A stretch of 64,000 bases of DNA from Guillardia theta CCMP2712 (Eukaryota > Cryptophyceae > Pyrenomonadales > Geminigeraceae), in assembly GCF_000315625.1 (NCBI RefSeq), contig NW_005434672.1, positions 1,074,310-1,138,309 on the forward strand. Reading direction: 5' to 3'. The translations under genes and the position numbers were made by a program. Every line of letters begins with the position of its first letter. Positions within the stretch are counted from its first letter, which is position 1. This document shows positions 11,517-22,451 of this stretch, in pieces. Under the pieces are notes generated by a model. That model saw only the letters and a list, made by a program, of their open reading frames with translations. It did no database searches and had not been told where the DNA came from.

Positions 11517-12539
11517 TTAATGGTGTTCCTTTGATGGATCGTGGAAGTGGAACTTCGATGCTCCAAGCAATCCCATGACATAATCGAAGATACCGAATTG
11601 TCCAGCTGTGAGGGTGCCGATCATGACACAACGAGCGCCCAAACCCTGAGTGCAGAGCTTGACGATTCCAGTTTCCTTTGCGATGTTGACCAAACGAGTC
11701 ATAGTGCCACCACTGCCTCCGGCTCCAGCCTTGTTGATCTTGGAAAGAAGAGTGTCCGCAGGGTGAGAAATGATAGCTGCCGCAACACCAGCAATGACAC
11801 CAGATCCCAAAGAAACAGACACATTTCCAGCCTTCGACATCTGCTCCGGAGAGCTTCCCATTGCTGCGTAGATCTTCTCTGCAGCTGCACCCTGAACAGC
11901 GAACTTCGCCATGGTGTACGGAACCTGCTTGAAGAGGATGGGTCCGAATCCAGCATAAAAACCACCAAGAATTCCCTCTTCTTTTCCCATCTTCATCATG
12001 GCGCTAGCCATGCTGGGCGCGTATGATGGGTTGGAAACAAGGCGGATACGTGTGGCCTCCAAGGGGCAAAGGAAGATATCAGCGATGAACTCAGCGAGGG
12101 CAGATGCTCCAAGATAAATGCCACTGCGCTGTGCCCAGGCCCTTTCAGGTCCAAGAGCCTCAGCGGTCTTGATCTTAAACAATTCAACACCACCAAACTT
12201 GAACCATCCTTGAATGAAATAACCTGTTGCCGTTGGTCCAAATCCAGTGAGAAGTGCACCAGCACCCTCACCTTCAATAACCTGCTTGAAACCAGCAATC
12301 ATGCCCTTATTGTACTTGGCAGGATCAAGCTGCATGCGGGTCTTCACCACATCAACAGGGGTGAGAGCACCGTGGGTGATACCGCAACAGATGCCTCCAG
12401 ACAAAGCACCCTTGATGTAGTACATCAAATTGTACTTATTGCTCTCCGCAGCAGATGGGATCCTCATGCTGGGTGGGAGGACGCTGCTGTAGACCTCGCG
12501 GGGGAGGTTGAGCGCTGCATTCTTGTTGGAGTTCGCCAT
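11517..12539 (-). CDS. SLC25A3: Mitochondrial phosphate carrier (SLC25A3 type)
   Basis: An intron-free ORF of 340 aa from ATG 12539. Three carrier repeats of about 100 residues each begin with the PxD/E-x-x-K/R signature: THGALTPVDVVKTRMQLDP, DIFLCPLEATRIRLVSNP and ISHPADTLLSKINK. GFGPTATGYFIQGWFKFGGVE is the phosphate-carrier hallmark after repeat 1. It imports phosphate with a proton across the mitochondrial inner membrane for ATP synthesis. There is no long cleavable presequence. A 20-codon in-frame extension upstream (ATG at 12599) overlaps the C-tract promoter-like zone and is less likely. Confidence 0.97.
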   Translation of the reverse strand: MANSNKNAALNLPREVYSSVLPPSMRIPSAAESNKYNLMYYIKGALSGGICCGITHGALTPVDVVKTRMQLDPAKYNKGMIAGFKQVIEGEGAGALLTGFGPTATGYFIQGWFKFGGVELFKIKTAEALGPERAWAQRSGIYLGASALAEFIADIFLCPLEATRIRLVSNPSYAPSMASAMMKMGKEEGILGGFYAGFGPILFKQVPYTMAKFAVQGAAAEKIYAAMGSSPEQMSKAGNVSVSLGSGVIAGVAAAIISHPADTLLSKINKAGAGGSGGTMTRLVNIAKETGIVKLCTQGLGARCVMIGTLTAGQFGIFDYVMGLLGASKFHFHDPSKEHH

Positions 12540-13428
12540 GTTGCTCGTGCTCTCGTACGTGGTAGGGTGCCCACCTACCACTGAAGAATGCCCCAACAAA
12601 GACCCTACCCCAGGACGTACAGTCCTTGTCGTTTTGGGTAGGTAGGGGTGGAATTCAGTCTGAAAAGAGGAGGTTAGAGTAAGAGTAGTGGCATATTGAA
12701 TATTGGAATATTAGAGAAAATTCCTTTCTATACCCATATCCTTATGTCTTAGTGTGTGCGGTGAACGCCACACCCCCCATGTAAATGTGTCATGGAGTCC
12801 CCTACCCACATTCGAGAACCCCCTGCTCTCCACACCCTGGGATGCTATCACCCCACCCGTGCTTAGACTTGAGACAGACCGCGGCACATACGACCTCTAC
12901 ACCCCCTACCCCACAAAACCCTCTATCTGAAATACCCACCCCTGTCTTTGTATCCACCCCCCTGCCTATAGTTCACCCTCCAGACACCTCGTTCTGTTGC
13001 TTGAAAAGTACTACCCCCTTGGTTGGACATTGACGGCATTGGTGGGTACCCACCCCCTCCGTCCGTTGCAGTCCTCCCAGGAGACGGCAGGGTCGCTTGG
13101 GAGAGGCGTAGCTGATCTATTCCCAGGGGTAGGGATGGATCAAGGATGTTTAACAGGCATGGCATCTAAGAGCTTCATTTACTTAGAGAAAGGTCTAAGT
13201 GATCAGGGGCATCCATGGAGGTGACAGCGTTCATGTCAGCCACTTTCTAGAAGCGCTTGCACCCATACATCCTTTAAAAAGTGGTTTTGTTTAAAGTTGA
13301 CTAGAAAACTATTCTTTCTTGAAAGTTTCACTGAAGATTCTCCCATCCAAGCCCGCACCAAGGAAGCAAAGTTCATAACGGTTATTTTAACCGTCATCTC
13401 ATTCTCATACAGCACCACCGGCACTGCC
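12540..13428. promoter_or_regulatory. Divergent intergenic region with CCCTACCCC-like tracts
   Basis: About 890 bp between the divergent carrier and EMC10 genes. From 12555 to 13130 it is saturated with C-tract words (accctaccccagg, ggtaggtaggggtgg, cacccccc, ccctaccccaca, tacccaccccctcc). An in-frame ATG at 13297 could extend the EMC10 N-terminus. A regulatory role is inferred from position. Confidence 0.45.
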
Positions 13429-14350
13429 ATGGCGCTTGCGCGTGCAGGAGGAGCGGTGAGATGGTGGATGATGGCGCTCATGGTAGCCATCATTCTGGTT
13501 GGAGATGTTTCATCGAAGAGTTTTGAGTCAGATGACGATGACGCTGATGAATGGTCATTATTTTTAGATCCGCCTGCTTCATTCTGACGAGGTTTCCACA
13601 GGAGCACAAAAAGTGACCAGCACACCGCTGTTGTCGATCTGGAGCATATGCTATCTGTGAGACTCATGTTCTGAAGTTTTATACATCATGATTGATTCCC
13701 ATCCCCCCCGTTTCTCTCTGCTTCTTCATGCCGTCTCAATGTAGCTCATTTGAACTGAACAGGAGGAAGATGGGTTTGTATCAAGATCAAAACTTACTTA
13801 CACGGGGCCAAAGTCAGGTTCGCTCAGGACCAAACGGCACGTCAGTGTTCATGTGCAGCAAGCAATTCTCTCAAGCGATGACATGGTGAAGTTTCAAAAG
13901 CTCATCGACAGTCATGGCTATTACAAGTTGCGGGTGCAGTCTGATGTAAATGACCCCAACTCAGAAAAAGTGATGGCTTCTCTACCTGCATGCCTGCTGG
14001 CTGCCTCGAACTTTCATGAGATGCTTCGATTCCATGTGGATCAACATGGCCACATCAGAAGCATCTGGTACCAGACGATGGTGACCGAGTGTCCGCCAAG
14101 TATCAAATTGAGTGGGGGGAAATCTCCGATAGTCACAAGTCTAACAGTTGACATGGAATCAAAGGGACCCAAGCTATCCATCGAACCAGTAGCAAAGATC
14201 GAGAAGGAAGCACAGGAGAAACAGCAACAGGATCAGCAGTCTTTCTTCAAGAAATATTGGTATTACATCATTGGAGGCGTTCTGATCATGAGCCTTCTGT
14301 CTGGACCGGAGGACGATCGAGGCCGGGGAGGAGCACGTGCAGCACGGTAA
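13429..14350 (+). CDS. EMC10: ER membrane protein complex subunit 10
   Basis: Exons 13429-13553, 13602-13656 and 13763-14350 (255 aa). A signal peptide (WWMMALMVAIILVGDVSS) is followed by a short acidic stretch, the lumenal beta-rich domain (TAVVDLEHMLS, YYKLRVQSDVNDPN, LPACLLAASNF) and a single C-terminal membrane helix announced by QQSFFKKYWYYIIGGVLI and ending in a Gly/Arg tail. The block SFFxKYWxYII plus a Gly-rich end is diagnostic of EMC10. The EMC inserts and helps fold membrane proteins at the ER. Both introns (48 and 106 nt) restore the frame. A poly(A)-like aataaa lies near 14460. Confidence 0.9.
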
Positions 14351-14668
14351 TCTTAAGAGCAGAATCTCTCTCAACTCAAATCTACGTGAGGCTGCATTAT
14401 CATCCTGTTTTCTCATGCACAATTCGGCATTTCATGTGTAAAATCAACAGTAAAAGTGAAAATAAATGCCTTTGGCACTCAATCTAAATGAATCACGATC
14501 CACCCAGGGGCCTCGCAAATCAAAATTTGCGATGCCAGTTGGCAGGCTGAGGTCTCGTTTTTTTACGGAATTAACCAGACAAACCACCAACTAAGACGGC
14601 CATGTACCACCATGCCTGATGTTAAATATGGAAACTAGCACTTTAAATCTAAAGTCGCTCGGCCCCCT
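14351..14668. other. Convergent intergenic region (3' flanks)
   Basis: About 320 bp between the stop codons of two convergent genes. It holds the EMC10 3' end (aataaa near 14460) and AT-rich sequence. Nothing else is visible. Confidence 0.6.
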
Positions 14669-16158
14669 TCATCGCCCGTTGCATCGCTTTCTGCGAACTT
14701 GGGACTGGATCCTGGTGGCGGCTTCGTCTTCAGTCAACATTCCTTCTTCGGGGTAGATCGAACCAATACTGCCATTTTTCAACTTGTGGTTCTTGATCAG
14801 CACAGAGTAAGACCCAAGAGTGAGATCGATGTCTTCTTGTCCAAACAGATGGCAAAGAGTGTAAAGTGCCAACTGCAATCAATCAACCAAAAAACTCATC
14901 TCAAGAATTCAAGAACCTCAAACTCGGGGGAAGCTCCGACGAAAGAGGTTCCCTTTGGTTTCAGATAACCGTTCCACTCAAATTGGATCGTGATCAGCTA
15001 CACATTTCAAAACTTTTCAGACAAGTTTGAACTAGCATAGATCACCTGCTCCTCGTCCAAGCCAGACTTGAGACTGTTGGTCCCTCGCCTCCTTGGCTTG
15101 ATGTAGCCGGCGTAGTCGAACTTTCCATTTCTTTCTTCATGAAAGAGCTGAATCCAATTGTGCATTCCGATGACAGAGCCATCCCGTATCTACTTCACGA
15201 GATCAAGAACGTGGTCAAAAATATTTGTTTAAGGTGTAACCTCTCCCACGAAGACATGTTCGAAAGGTGATGAGTCCCCGCGTACCTGATGGACTGTCAA
15301 GGTTCCATTCGATTTGTTCAATAGTTTGCTTAACCTCTCTGCTGTAGAGCTTGAACCACATGTTCTGAAGAAAAATCTTGAGGTCAGACTCCGATTTGAC
15401 TTTCTGCTTCTTTAACAGATACTGGTAGAGGTACTGTCCGATTGGCGTCTCGATGACCGCCTTCAAGAAACTGTCCTCTTCATCTTTCTCCTCCTTTGTA
15501 ACTACTTCTGCATTGCCAGTGTGAGCCTCGTAATTGTCCAAGAGAGATATGAAGTGCTTGAACGTTTCTCTCTCAAAGACTTCATCTTTCACCCAACGAA
15601 AGAGAGGATCTGGAGCAAGGTCGCCCTTGTGCCACGAGCTGTTCTTGCCTTTCTGCATGTTGACTGCATAATCCACGCCAGGTTGACACCGTTGCACGTC
15701 CAAGAGCCATAGCCGCTCGCAGGCCAATTTAAAGTCTTGTAGTTCATGAGTTGTCGGTGTCACAGAAGCTTTTCTTTCCTGCACGGGTGGCTGCTGCGAC
15801 GGGAAGTGGCGCCGAATCAAGTCATTCAACCATGCTTGTAAATTTTGTAGATTAGGGGCGTTGCCCATTGGCTGTCGAGTCTCAAAGTCCCACGAGATGT
15901 CTTGAATGCTTCATTGATGCGATCTCCTACGATCTTCATTCCAGGTTTTTGGGTGAATGTTAGGATCTTAGCACACAAATTCTCCAGATAGGTGATCATT
16001 TGACTCTCACTTGGGAACTTTGCCTGCAAGCCCAGTCACACAGCAGCAGAGCAGCAAGGCTTCATCATCACCTGTCGCAAGCTCGCATTGATGAAAGCAA
16101 GCTCTGCCATCAGTCCTTTCCTCAAGCCCGCCAGGTAGCATGGGGGAACCTCCGCCAT
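14669..16158 (-). CDS. ENDOU: EndoU-family endoribonuclease with C-terminal IQ motif
   Basis: Seven exons: 16158-16072, 16023-15977, 15908-15335, 15285-15241, 15189-15046, 14997-14917 and 14872-14669 (393 aa), all phases consistent. The XendoU domain occupies most of the protein. LFRWVKDEVFERETFKHFIS and LLDNYEAHTG mark the N-terminal lobe. The catalytic triad is visible as His in SPFEHVFVGE, His in GMHNWIQLF and Lys in DYAGYIKPRR. ASPEFELALYTLCHLFG and SVLIKNH close the fold. These enzymes cut RNA at uridines, Mn2+- or Ca2+-dependent, leaving 2',3'-cyclic phosphates. The last 30 residues add an IQ-like calmodulin-binding motif (AATRIQSQVRRKR), unusual for the family. No signal peptide is evident, so it is probably intracellular. 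Confidence 0.92.
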
Positions 16159-16975
16159 GGTCGTCATCAGGGCTGCCCACCTGAGGTGCTCCCGTGGCGC
16201 AGCTCGTCATGCTTTGTACCGGGCCTCCCGGAGAGTCCGGGCCCGTTTTTCCGGGCCCGGGCCGGGCCGTGGCAAGTTTGCCAGTTGTGTGCCAACGGTG
16301 TCAGTACGAGGCCCAGGAGAGTCGAGCCTCGGACTCCCCGGAGGCCCGGGCCGCTCAGTTGACTCCGGCCCGAGTAGCCGGGAGGCCGAGTAGCCGGGAG
16401 CCTCGCCGCCGAGGCCGAGTGAGCCTGCAACAGGAGCGCGGCACCCGCAATGATTCAGCGGCAGCCGCAGAAGGACAAGGAGGCCTTGAGCCCGGTGTCA
16501 AATGCCATCATGATGACTCATCATGGGGCCGGGGGGCGATACTAATACTTTCTTTACTCAAAGTTAAGTTAAAAATCAGTACGAAAACAATCAGGAGAGT
16601 CGAGGAGGCTTGACCCTGACACTGTCGCACCGACCAAACGGCGAAAAGAGAAAAGACTGCGAGAACCACTGACCTAATCCTGCCGACTAATACTTTGAGT
16701 AAATACTATGATAACTTGCAGACAGGCTGCCCGGCGGGTACGGTAACAATCGCTCCGAGGCCCTGAGGGCGCGGCTAGTGCACTGCCCGGCGGTTCACGG
16801 TTGGGCCCGACAACGGTTGCTTGCCAGGATCCGCAACTTGCGGTTCCTGCCAGTGCAGCGACTCGGAAAGAGGGAGCGGAGAGGAGGAGCGAGGTTGAGC
16901 GAGGAGACGATCCTTGGCTGCGTTGCAAGGCTCTACTGAGATGCCATGGTGACTGAGTCCGACTGATTTCTCGAC
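16159..16975. other. Divergent intergenic region with GC island and dispersed repeat
   Basis: Between the EndoU and MORN gene starts. Positions 16196-16435 are a GC-rich island (GGGCCCGGGCCGGGCC-type words). At 16553-16584 lies a 32-bp motif beginning TTTACTCAAAGTTAAG that recurs at 39738-39769 with two mismatches. Its first 12 bases occur inverted at 16692-16703. No gene is visible. Confidence 0.6.
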
Positions 16976-19862
16976 ATGCTGGACGGGATCAATTTCGCTG
17001 GATGCACCAACGACAGAGAGTTCTCTGAGATCGAGCTGATCAGCGAGCTCATCATCTCCTACTTCCCCAACACAAGGTTTGTCCGACATGCATGTCACCC
17101 CTGCGAATGGCGGCACTACCGAGAGATGATCTGCCGCAAGTACGGGTTCGAGCATGCGGGCGAGGGCTCGATCGTGTGGCAGCGAGACGGCAAGCTGATC
17201 GGGGGCCAAGGAGAGTTGAAGAGGATACTCGAAGAGAAGTATCAGATAGAGTGTAGCTCCCACATTCACAGCGACATGGTGCAACAACTCTTGGAGGAAA
17301 ACCAGCGCCTAATGGACGAGCTCGTGGTGACAGACGGCTGGACGCCTTTCATAGGAGAGTTCCACAAGGTCTGGAAAGAGAGGAACGAGAGTTTTGAAGG
17401 ATCATGGTTGAATCACAAACCGCACAGAGGAACGTATGTCTACCATGATGGCTCCAGGTTGACGATGAATTCTTGGACCGTTAGTTCTGATGAAGATGTA
17501 GATACGAAGGAGAATTCGTTGATGGGCATTTTGAGGGGAAAGGTCGGCAAACTTACAAAGATGGGTCGGAGTACGCTGGATCTTTTCAAAATGGCAGAAG
17601 ACATGGAAAAGGTGATGGAACTATCAAGTAATGCCGGTGCTGACGGTTTTGTTTCAGGCTGGTATCGAGATGCTGAAGGGAATGTGTATGATGGAGAATT
17701 TCTGGAAGGAGTCTGTCAGGGAGTTGGAACGAAGACCTGGACTTTCGGAAGGACTTACAAAGGGGAATGGAAACACAACAAGGCAGATGGATTGGGAGAG
17801 GAGAGCATTCCTCAGGAGGGAGATTTTCTTTTCTACTCTGGAGAGTTCGTTGATGGCAAGCGGTAATGGAGATGTCTTACCCCCGTCACCATCTATCCTG
17901 ATATCATGTAGGTGTGGGTATGGCCAATGTCATTATCCGAATGGTAATGTTTACAAGGGAGACTGGAAAGACAACAAGCGTGAAGGAAAAGGAGAACTGT
18001 TTATCTTCGGGCATCCCTTGAAGCTACAGGGAGTATTTGAGGACAACACTTTCATAGGCGGGACCTTCCGATATGATGACGTCACTACTCCCTACCCAGG
18101 AGAGGTAAGTGGATGTTGCCCAACAACTCCTCGCGACTGGCGGTGATTGTTGTCTTCAGGTGAGATTGAACCCTCAAGGGAGCTCGGATTACTTCGACTC
18201 ATATGAGTTCAAGAAAGACATCCTGCAATGGTTCGACCATGTCCAACTTCGAGCTCCAAGGAATCAGAAGCATCCGCAGGCGTTGTGGCAGGACGGTTCC
18301 TTCTTGTCCAAGTACATCAGCAAGGAGCAAGCTGAGAGCCTGTCTTCAAGAGTCACCTCCTTGGGTCTTCAAGCGCATGATTGCATCTTGCGGGTCAAGG
18401 GCAAGCCATGTATCGTCGCTCCTGACTCTGGCGCCTTCCGGCTCTTTCCTGAGCTGCTCGTCCCTGCCATCAGAGAACGTCATGACCGGTTCGAATCGTC
18501 AGATCCACTGGAAGCAGATCGAGTGGACCCCTCGCAGCTGAAACCGTTTGACTTGTCGGAGATCAAAGCTGTCAAACGAGTCATGGTGAAGGTCTACCGC
18601 AACATCGACAGCTACGCGTTCATGTCCTCCATCAACCTAGATGAGCTCATCGAGATAGAGAAGCTCGTGCTGGAGTTCCTGGAAACAGAAGAGACATGCA
18701 GGGGAACATACTATCCGCTCTCGTCCGATGACATTCCTGTAGAAGACAAGAAGTGGCTTTTCTCAGGCAAGCAGCATGTGCTTTTAGTATTGCATAGCTG
18801 AAAATCATGGCAGAGAACATGTATCTGAACAAGTTCGATTGTGACTCCACCTTGGAATGGCCAAAATCTCGAGGGATTTTCATCAGTGAAGCAAGGAAGA
18901 CGATGCTTCATGTTAATGGAAAAGAGCACCTTTGCTTCCTCTTCCTCTCCTCTCCCAGTCAACTCCCTGCCTACCTTGATTCGATGTTTGACCTCATAAC
19001 TCGTTTTGAGGACTTTCTCAAGAGCAAGCAGCGTCAGTTTGCGAGCATGTACATGTTTATCCCGTGAAACCTTCACATGACGTTGTCGCCAGGAACCTGT
19101 TCGGATACCTGTACAACTCCATCGGCTTGTTGGGAACGGGCATGGAGATGAAGACGCAGGTGGTGTGTCCTGAGCTAGCGAAGCGAGAGGCTCTCTCAGC
19201 CATCTGCCGTTGCTTCGAGCTTGACTGTGACAAGCACGAGGGAGCCCTTCAGCTTCTCTCGCACAGCAGCATCAACGTCTCTGAGTCGACCATGATCTCC
19301 CGCCTGCTGCACGCTTGTCGACAGATCTCAAAGGCAGAGCTGATCCTCCAGCAGGACCATAGCAGCCTCGACGTTTGGGAGGTGAAGCCGATCTTTTCCC
19401 TGCTGTCAAGCTCGCTGGACGCGAAGAGTCTGTCTCGAGTGGCAGCTTTCATCTCACAGAAGCTGCGCGTCAGAACTTTCATCGGCGATGACAGAGAGGA
19501 GGTGGGAAGTTTTCAAACTGATCAGGCGGAAGTCGACTATGAGAGCATGTCCTCGTTCAGAGACGAAGGATGTATCTACATCAACTTTCCTTTTACAGCA
19601 AAACAGGTAAAACTCTCATCCGATGTGATGGATGACTTGCTGACGCTCCTTCAAGGTCGCAGCTCTTGCAGAGCGCCGCATCCTGCCTCGGAAGATTCTA
19701 TTCATTGAAAGTTTGCAGGCACAAGACAATCCGAGGAGTGACAAAGTGAAATCAAAATTAGAAGAAGTTATGAGAAACAGAAGTTGCAAGATTGACATGA
19801 TGAAGGCTCAGGTCGAATCCGATGAATTCTTGTATGACGTCTTGGAGGTTCTTGTGAATTGA
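16976..19862 (+). CDS. MORN-repeat protein fused to a degenerate phosphagen-kinase-like domain
   Basis: Exons 16976-17457, 17502-17611, 17658-17862, 17912-18104, 18160-18766, 18814-19048, 19093-19606 and 19656-19862 (850 aa). Residues about 130-330 are MORN repeats (RYEGEFVDGHFEGKG, EYAGSFQNGRRHGKG, NVYDGEFLEGVCQGVG, TYKGEWKHNKADG, NVYKGDWKDNKREGKG). Residues about 360-680 follow the arginine/creatine kinase order: LFPELLVPAIRERHDRF, CRGTYYPLSSDDI, WPKSRGIFISEARKTMLHV, NLFGYLYNSIGLLGTGMEMK. The reactive Cys of the CPSNLGTG block is replaced (NSIGLLGTG) and ADP-binding Arg positions are not conserved, so catalysis is unlikely. The last 170 residues faintly recall an adenylate-kinase segment. 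The sixth exon follows a GC-AG intron (18767-18813). The intron before 19093 has alternative donors. A cytoskeletal or flagellar role is inference. Confidence 0.83.
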
Positions 19863-19998
19863 TTCACATGAGAATCTATGAGGGTTCTTCACATCTCAAA
19901 TGACTTTTATGAACATCTTCTAAATCACATTGCATTAAAGACACAGACGCGAGAAAATGAGCGGAGTTGACATCTGACGACAAGTCTTCTAAAACGAG

Positions 19999-22210
19999 CT
20001 AAGAGAACTCTCTCGAGAGTGTCCTTGTGTACAAGAACTCCGAGAGGATGTCAGATCCCTGTGACAGGAGGAACTCAGCTTGCGAGGTGCTCTGCTCAAA
20101 GGCTCCTCGCCGAACGAGCGAGTCAGCTGACGAGTACATGGTTCGCTCACTCCAAGACTTGCGAGGCACGCCCTTCCTGCTCATGTCCTTGGTCTTCCTC
20201 AATGACACCACACTCTCCTCCTCATCGCACGTCTTGCTGAAGAACCCTTTCCTCTGCAGCTCCCGCCACATCCTCTCCACGTCTTCCTCGGGCTCTCTCT
20301 GCGCCGCATCCCACAGGTACTCCATCTTCTTTCCTCGGGCGGTGAACCCGGGCATCAGCTCGCCCGTCAGCTCGAAGAAGCTCGTCGGGCACTCGAACGG
20401 CTCATGGCCCAGGGCCCCGCACGCGTCGCATCGGATATGCCCCTTGTCCTTACCCGCCTTGAACCCTACCACCTCCGCGCTCGTCGGCTTGTGAACCCCC
20501 AACTTCATCTCCGGGCCCCACGCCTGCGCATGCTCCTTGGGCTGCGCGAGGACGCTCTCTATCCTCTCGTTGGACCGGATGCTCTGAATGCCCTCCAGCC
20601 GCCTTCGATCCGCGCTGCTCGTGTGCTCCCGCCTTTGCTCCTGCTCCCGCACCTCCGGTCTTCTCTCTGTCGAGAACGAGGCTCGAAAGTTCTCCTCGGC
20701 AACCAGACACATGCTCACTTGTAGCGAAGCGTCGCCAGCCGTCTCAACGCCTCTGTCTCGTGCTTCACAGGCTTGATTGATCCATGGTTGATTCGCAAAG
20801 ATGTAAGCCTCTTGCAAGTTGGTTCTCACCAGAGACTCTACAAGATTCCCACGTGTCGAGTAGCCCACGTTGTTCAGCGCAAACAGAACCTTCAAGCTGT
20901 TGTTGAACCTCAAGGATTGCAGAATTCCTTTCAGGCCATGTTGAGTTATTCTCGTGTCATTGATGATCAATCTTTGTAGTTTCCTGTTCGACACAAGAAA
21001 CTTTGCAAGGTGGTTCGCCCCGGCAACTCCGAGATCATTGGAAGAGACATCCAACAGCTCTACGGTAGTGTTTGCCATCATGCCCTCTAGCATGCATCGA
21101 ATGCTCGCAGGTCCGATGTTGTTGTCGCTGAGATTCAGCGTCTTTAGCTGACAGCGATTCTCTTGCAAGACTTGTCCAAGGAGAGAAAACGACCTGAAGG
21201 ACTGATTTCTTCTTTCCTCATCGTTCTCCTCAATGTACTTCATTTCTCCGATGTTGTTCTTCAGGCAGTGGAACGACTCAAGGTCTTCAGAAACCTTCAT
21301 TCCGAGTACGAGCTTCTCGAAGCCGAATGGCCCAAGGGAGTTGTCAGCAAGGAACACAGTCTTCAAACATCGCCCTGCCCTCTTGTCGAGGGACAAGATG
21401 CCTTGCGGGAGACAAGGCTTGACAGTGAGAGTCATGCTCTCAGCAACTTCAAACTCGTTCACAAGACAAGAGATGCCCACAAACACGTCAGCTCCTCTGT
21501 CCACCAGCCTTAGCAAGCGCAAGTCATCCATCCCTCCCGGCTGTTGGGAGAAGAGGAGGATCTCACTTGTGGTGATAGGAATGACAATCTTCACATGCGC
21601 ATCCTCATTGTCTCCCATATCTGCCTTCACACGAACATCAAGATACTCCATCTCCTCCCTTCTCATGCGCCTGCAGTGCATGACGCTGTCAGCGTATCCT
21701 GCCGGACCTTTCAAGTGCTGCACGTCTTCCTCGATCTCTCTCTTGGCTTCCTCGCAGTCAGCCAAGACTCTCGTCAGGTTGTCTATCGCTGAGCTCAGGT
21801 TGTCCGACCTGTCGCGGTAGAACTCAACGGTGAATGATTTGGACTTGTCTATGAATTCACTCAGGGAAGGTCTGCTGCCCTCGTCCAGTTTGTTGTACTC
21901 TCTCAGCACATCTCTCTTCGCCTTCGACAGGTTCATGCCCGTACGAAAGACATGCTCATGTGCTGGAACACAAGTCAGCTTCAACCACCCGCGCACTCTC
22001 GCTCCCTCCTCTCCTACCTCTGTACAACTTGTCCTCCTCATTGTCTGCCTTGTCCAGCAGTCGCTGGAAGGAGGTGTTGGGGATGTGCCATCCGTTGGTC
22101 TTGGCCATGTCAGCAGGCATGAACCTCAGCCCGTCATGCAGGTGCTGCCTGTCCCTTAGCGGCACTTCCTGCATCGACCGATGTGCGCTCGTCGACGGCC
22201 TGCTCGCCAT
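19999..22210 (-). CDS. Leucine-rich-repeat protein with CCHC zinc knuckle
   Basis: Two exons, 22210-22018 and 21962-19999 (718 aa), with a 54-nt phase-1 intron. After a polar N-terminus and a coiled-coil stretch (LSSAIDNLTRVLADCEEAKR), ribonuclease-inhibitor-type LRRs run through the middle: LKTVFLADNSLGPFGFEKL, LKTLNLSDNNIGPASIRCML, VELLDVSSNDLGVAGANHL, LQRLIINDTRITQHGLKG. Downstream is a CX2CX4HX4C knuckle (CDACGALGHEPFEC), then a basic Ser-rich tail. LRRs of this type are protein-binding scaffolds, common in flagellar and Ran-GAP-like proteins. The knuckle suggests contact with nucleic acid or protein. I cannot name an orthologue. Confidence 0.82.
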
Positions 22211-22451
22211 CTCGTCGCTCCGTTACTGTCCGTTAGACCGTTAACCCTCAGACCGGGAAACACCAGTCTAGTAGGCTAGTAGATGATCGGGGAGTCCGGG
22301 CCGCTCAGCTAGTACGGTACACGTTTGGACTCGATCAGTCGGAGGCTAGTCGATCAGTCTAGTCGATCAGGTAGATCACTGATCTGGTGGATCAGTCTTG
22401 TGGAGAAGCGTGGGAGCATTCAAGTGGCGGACAAGAACATATGTAATGAGA
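22211..22451. other. Short intergenic region with GATCAGTC-type repeats
   Basis: Upstream of the LRR gene and downstream of CPSF1. It contains repeated agtcgatcagtctagtcgatcag-like words between 22300 and 22400 and related ctagtaggctagtag words. Function unknown. Confidence 0.5.

Noticed and set aside
12785-13130. C/G-tracts considered as an internal telomere repeat
   Set aside because: The words are irregular (CCCTACCCC, CACCCC, TACCCACC) with no constant unit, and they sit between ordinary genes.
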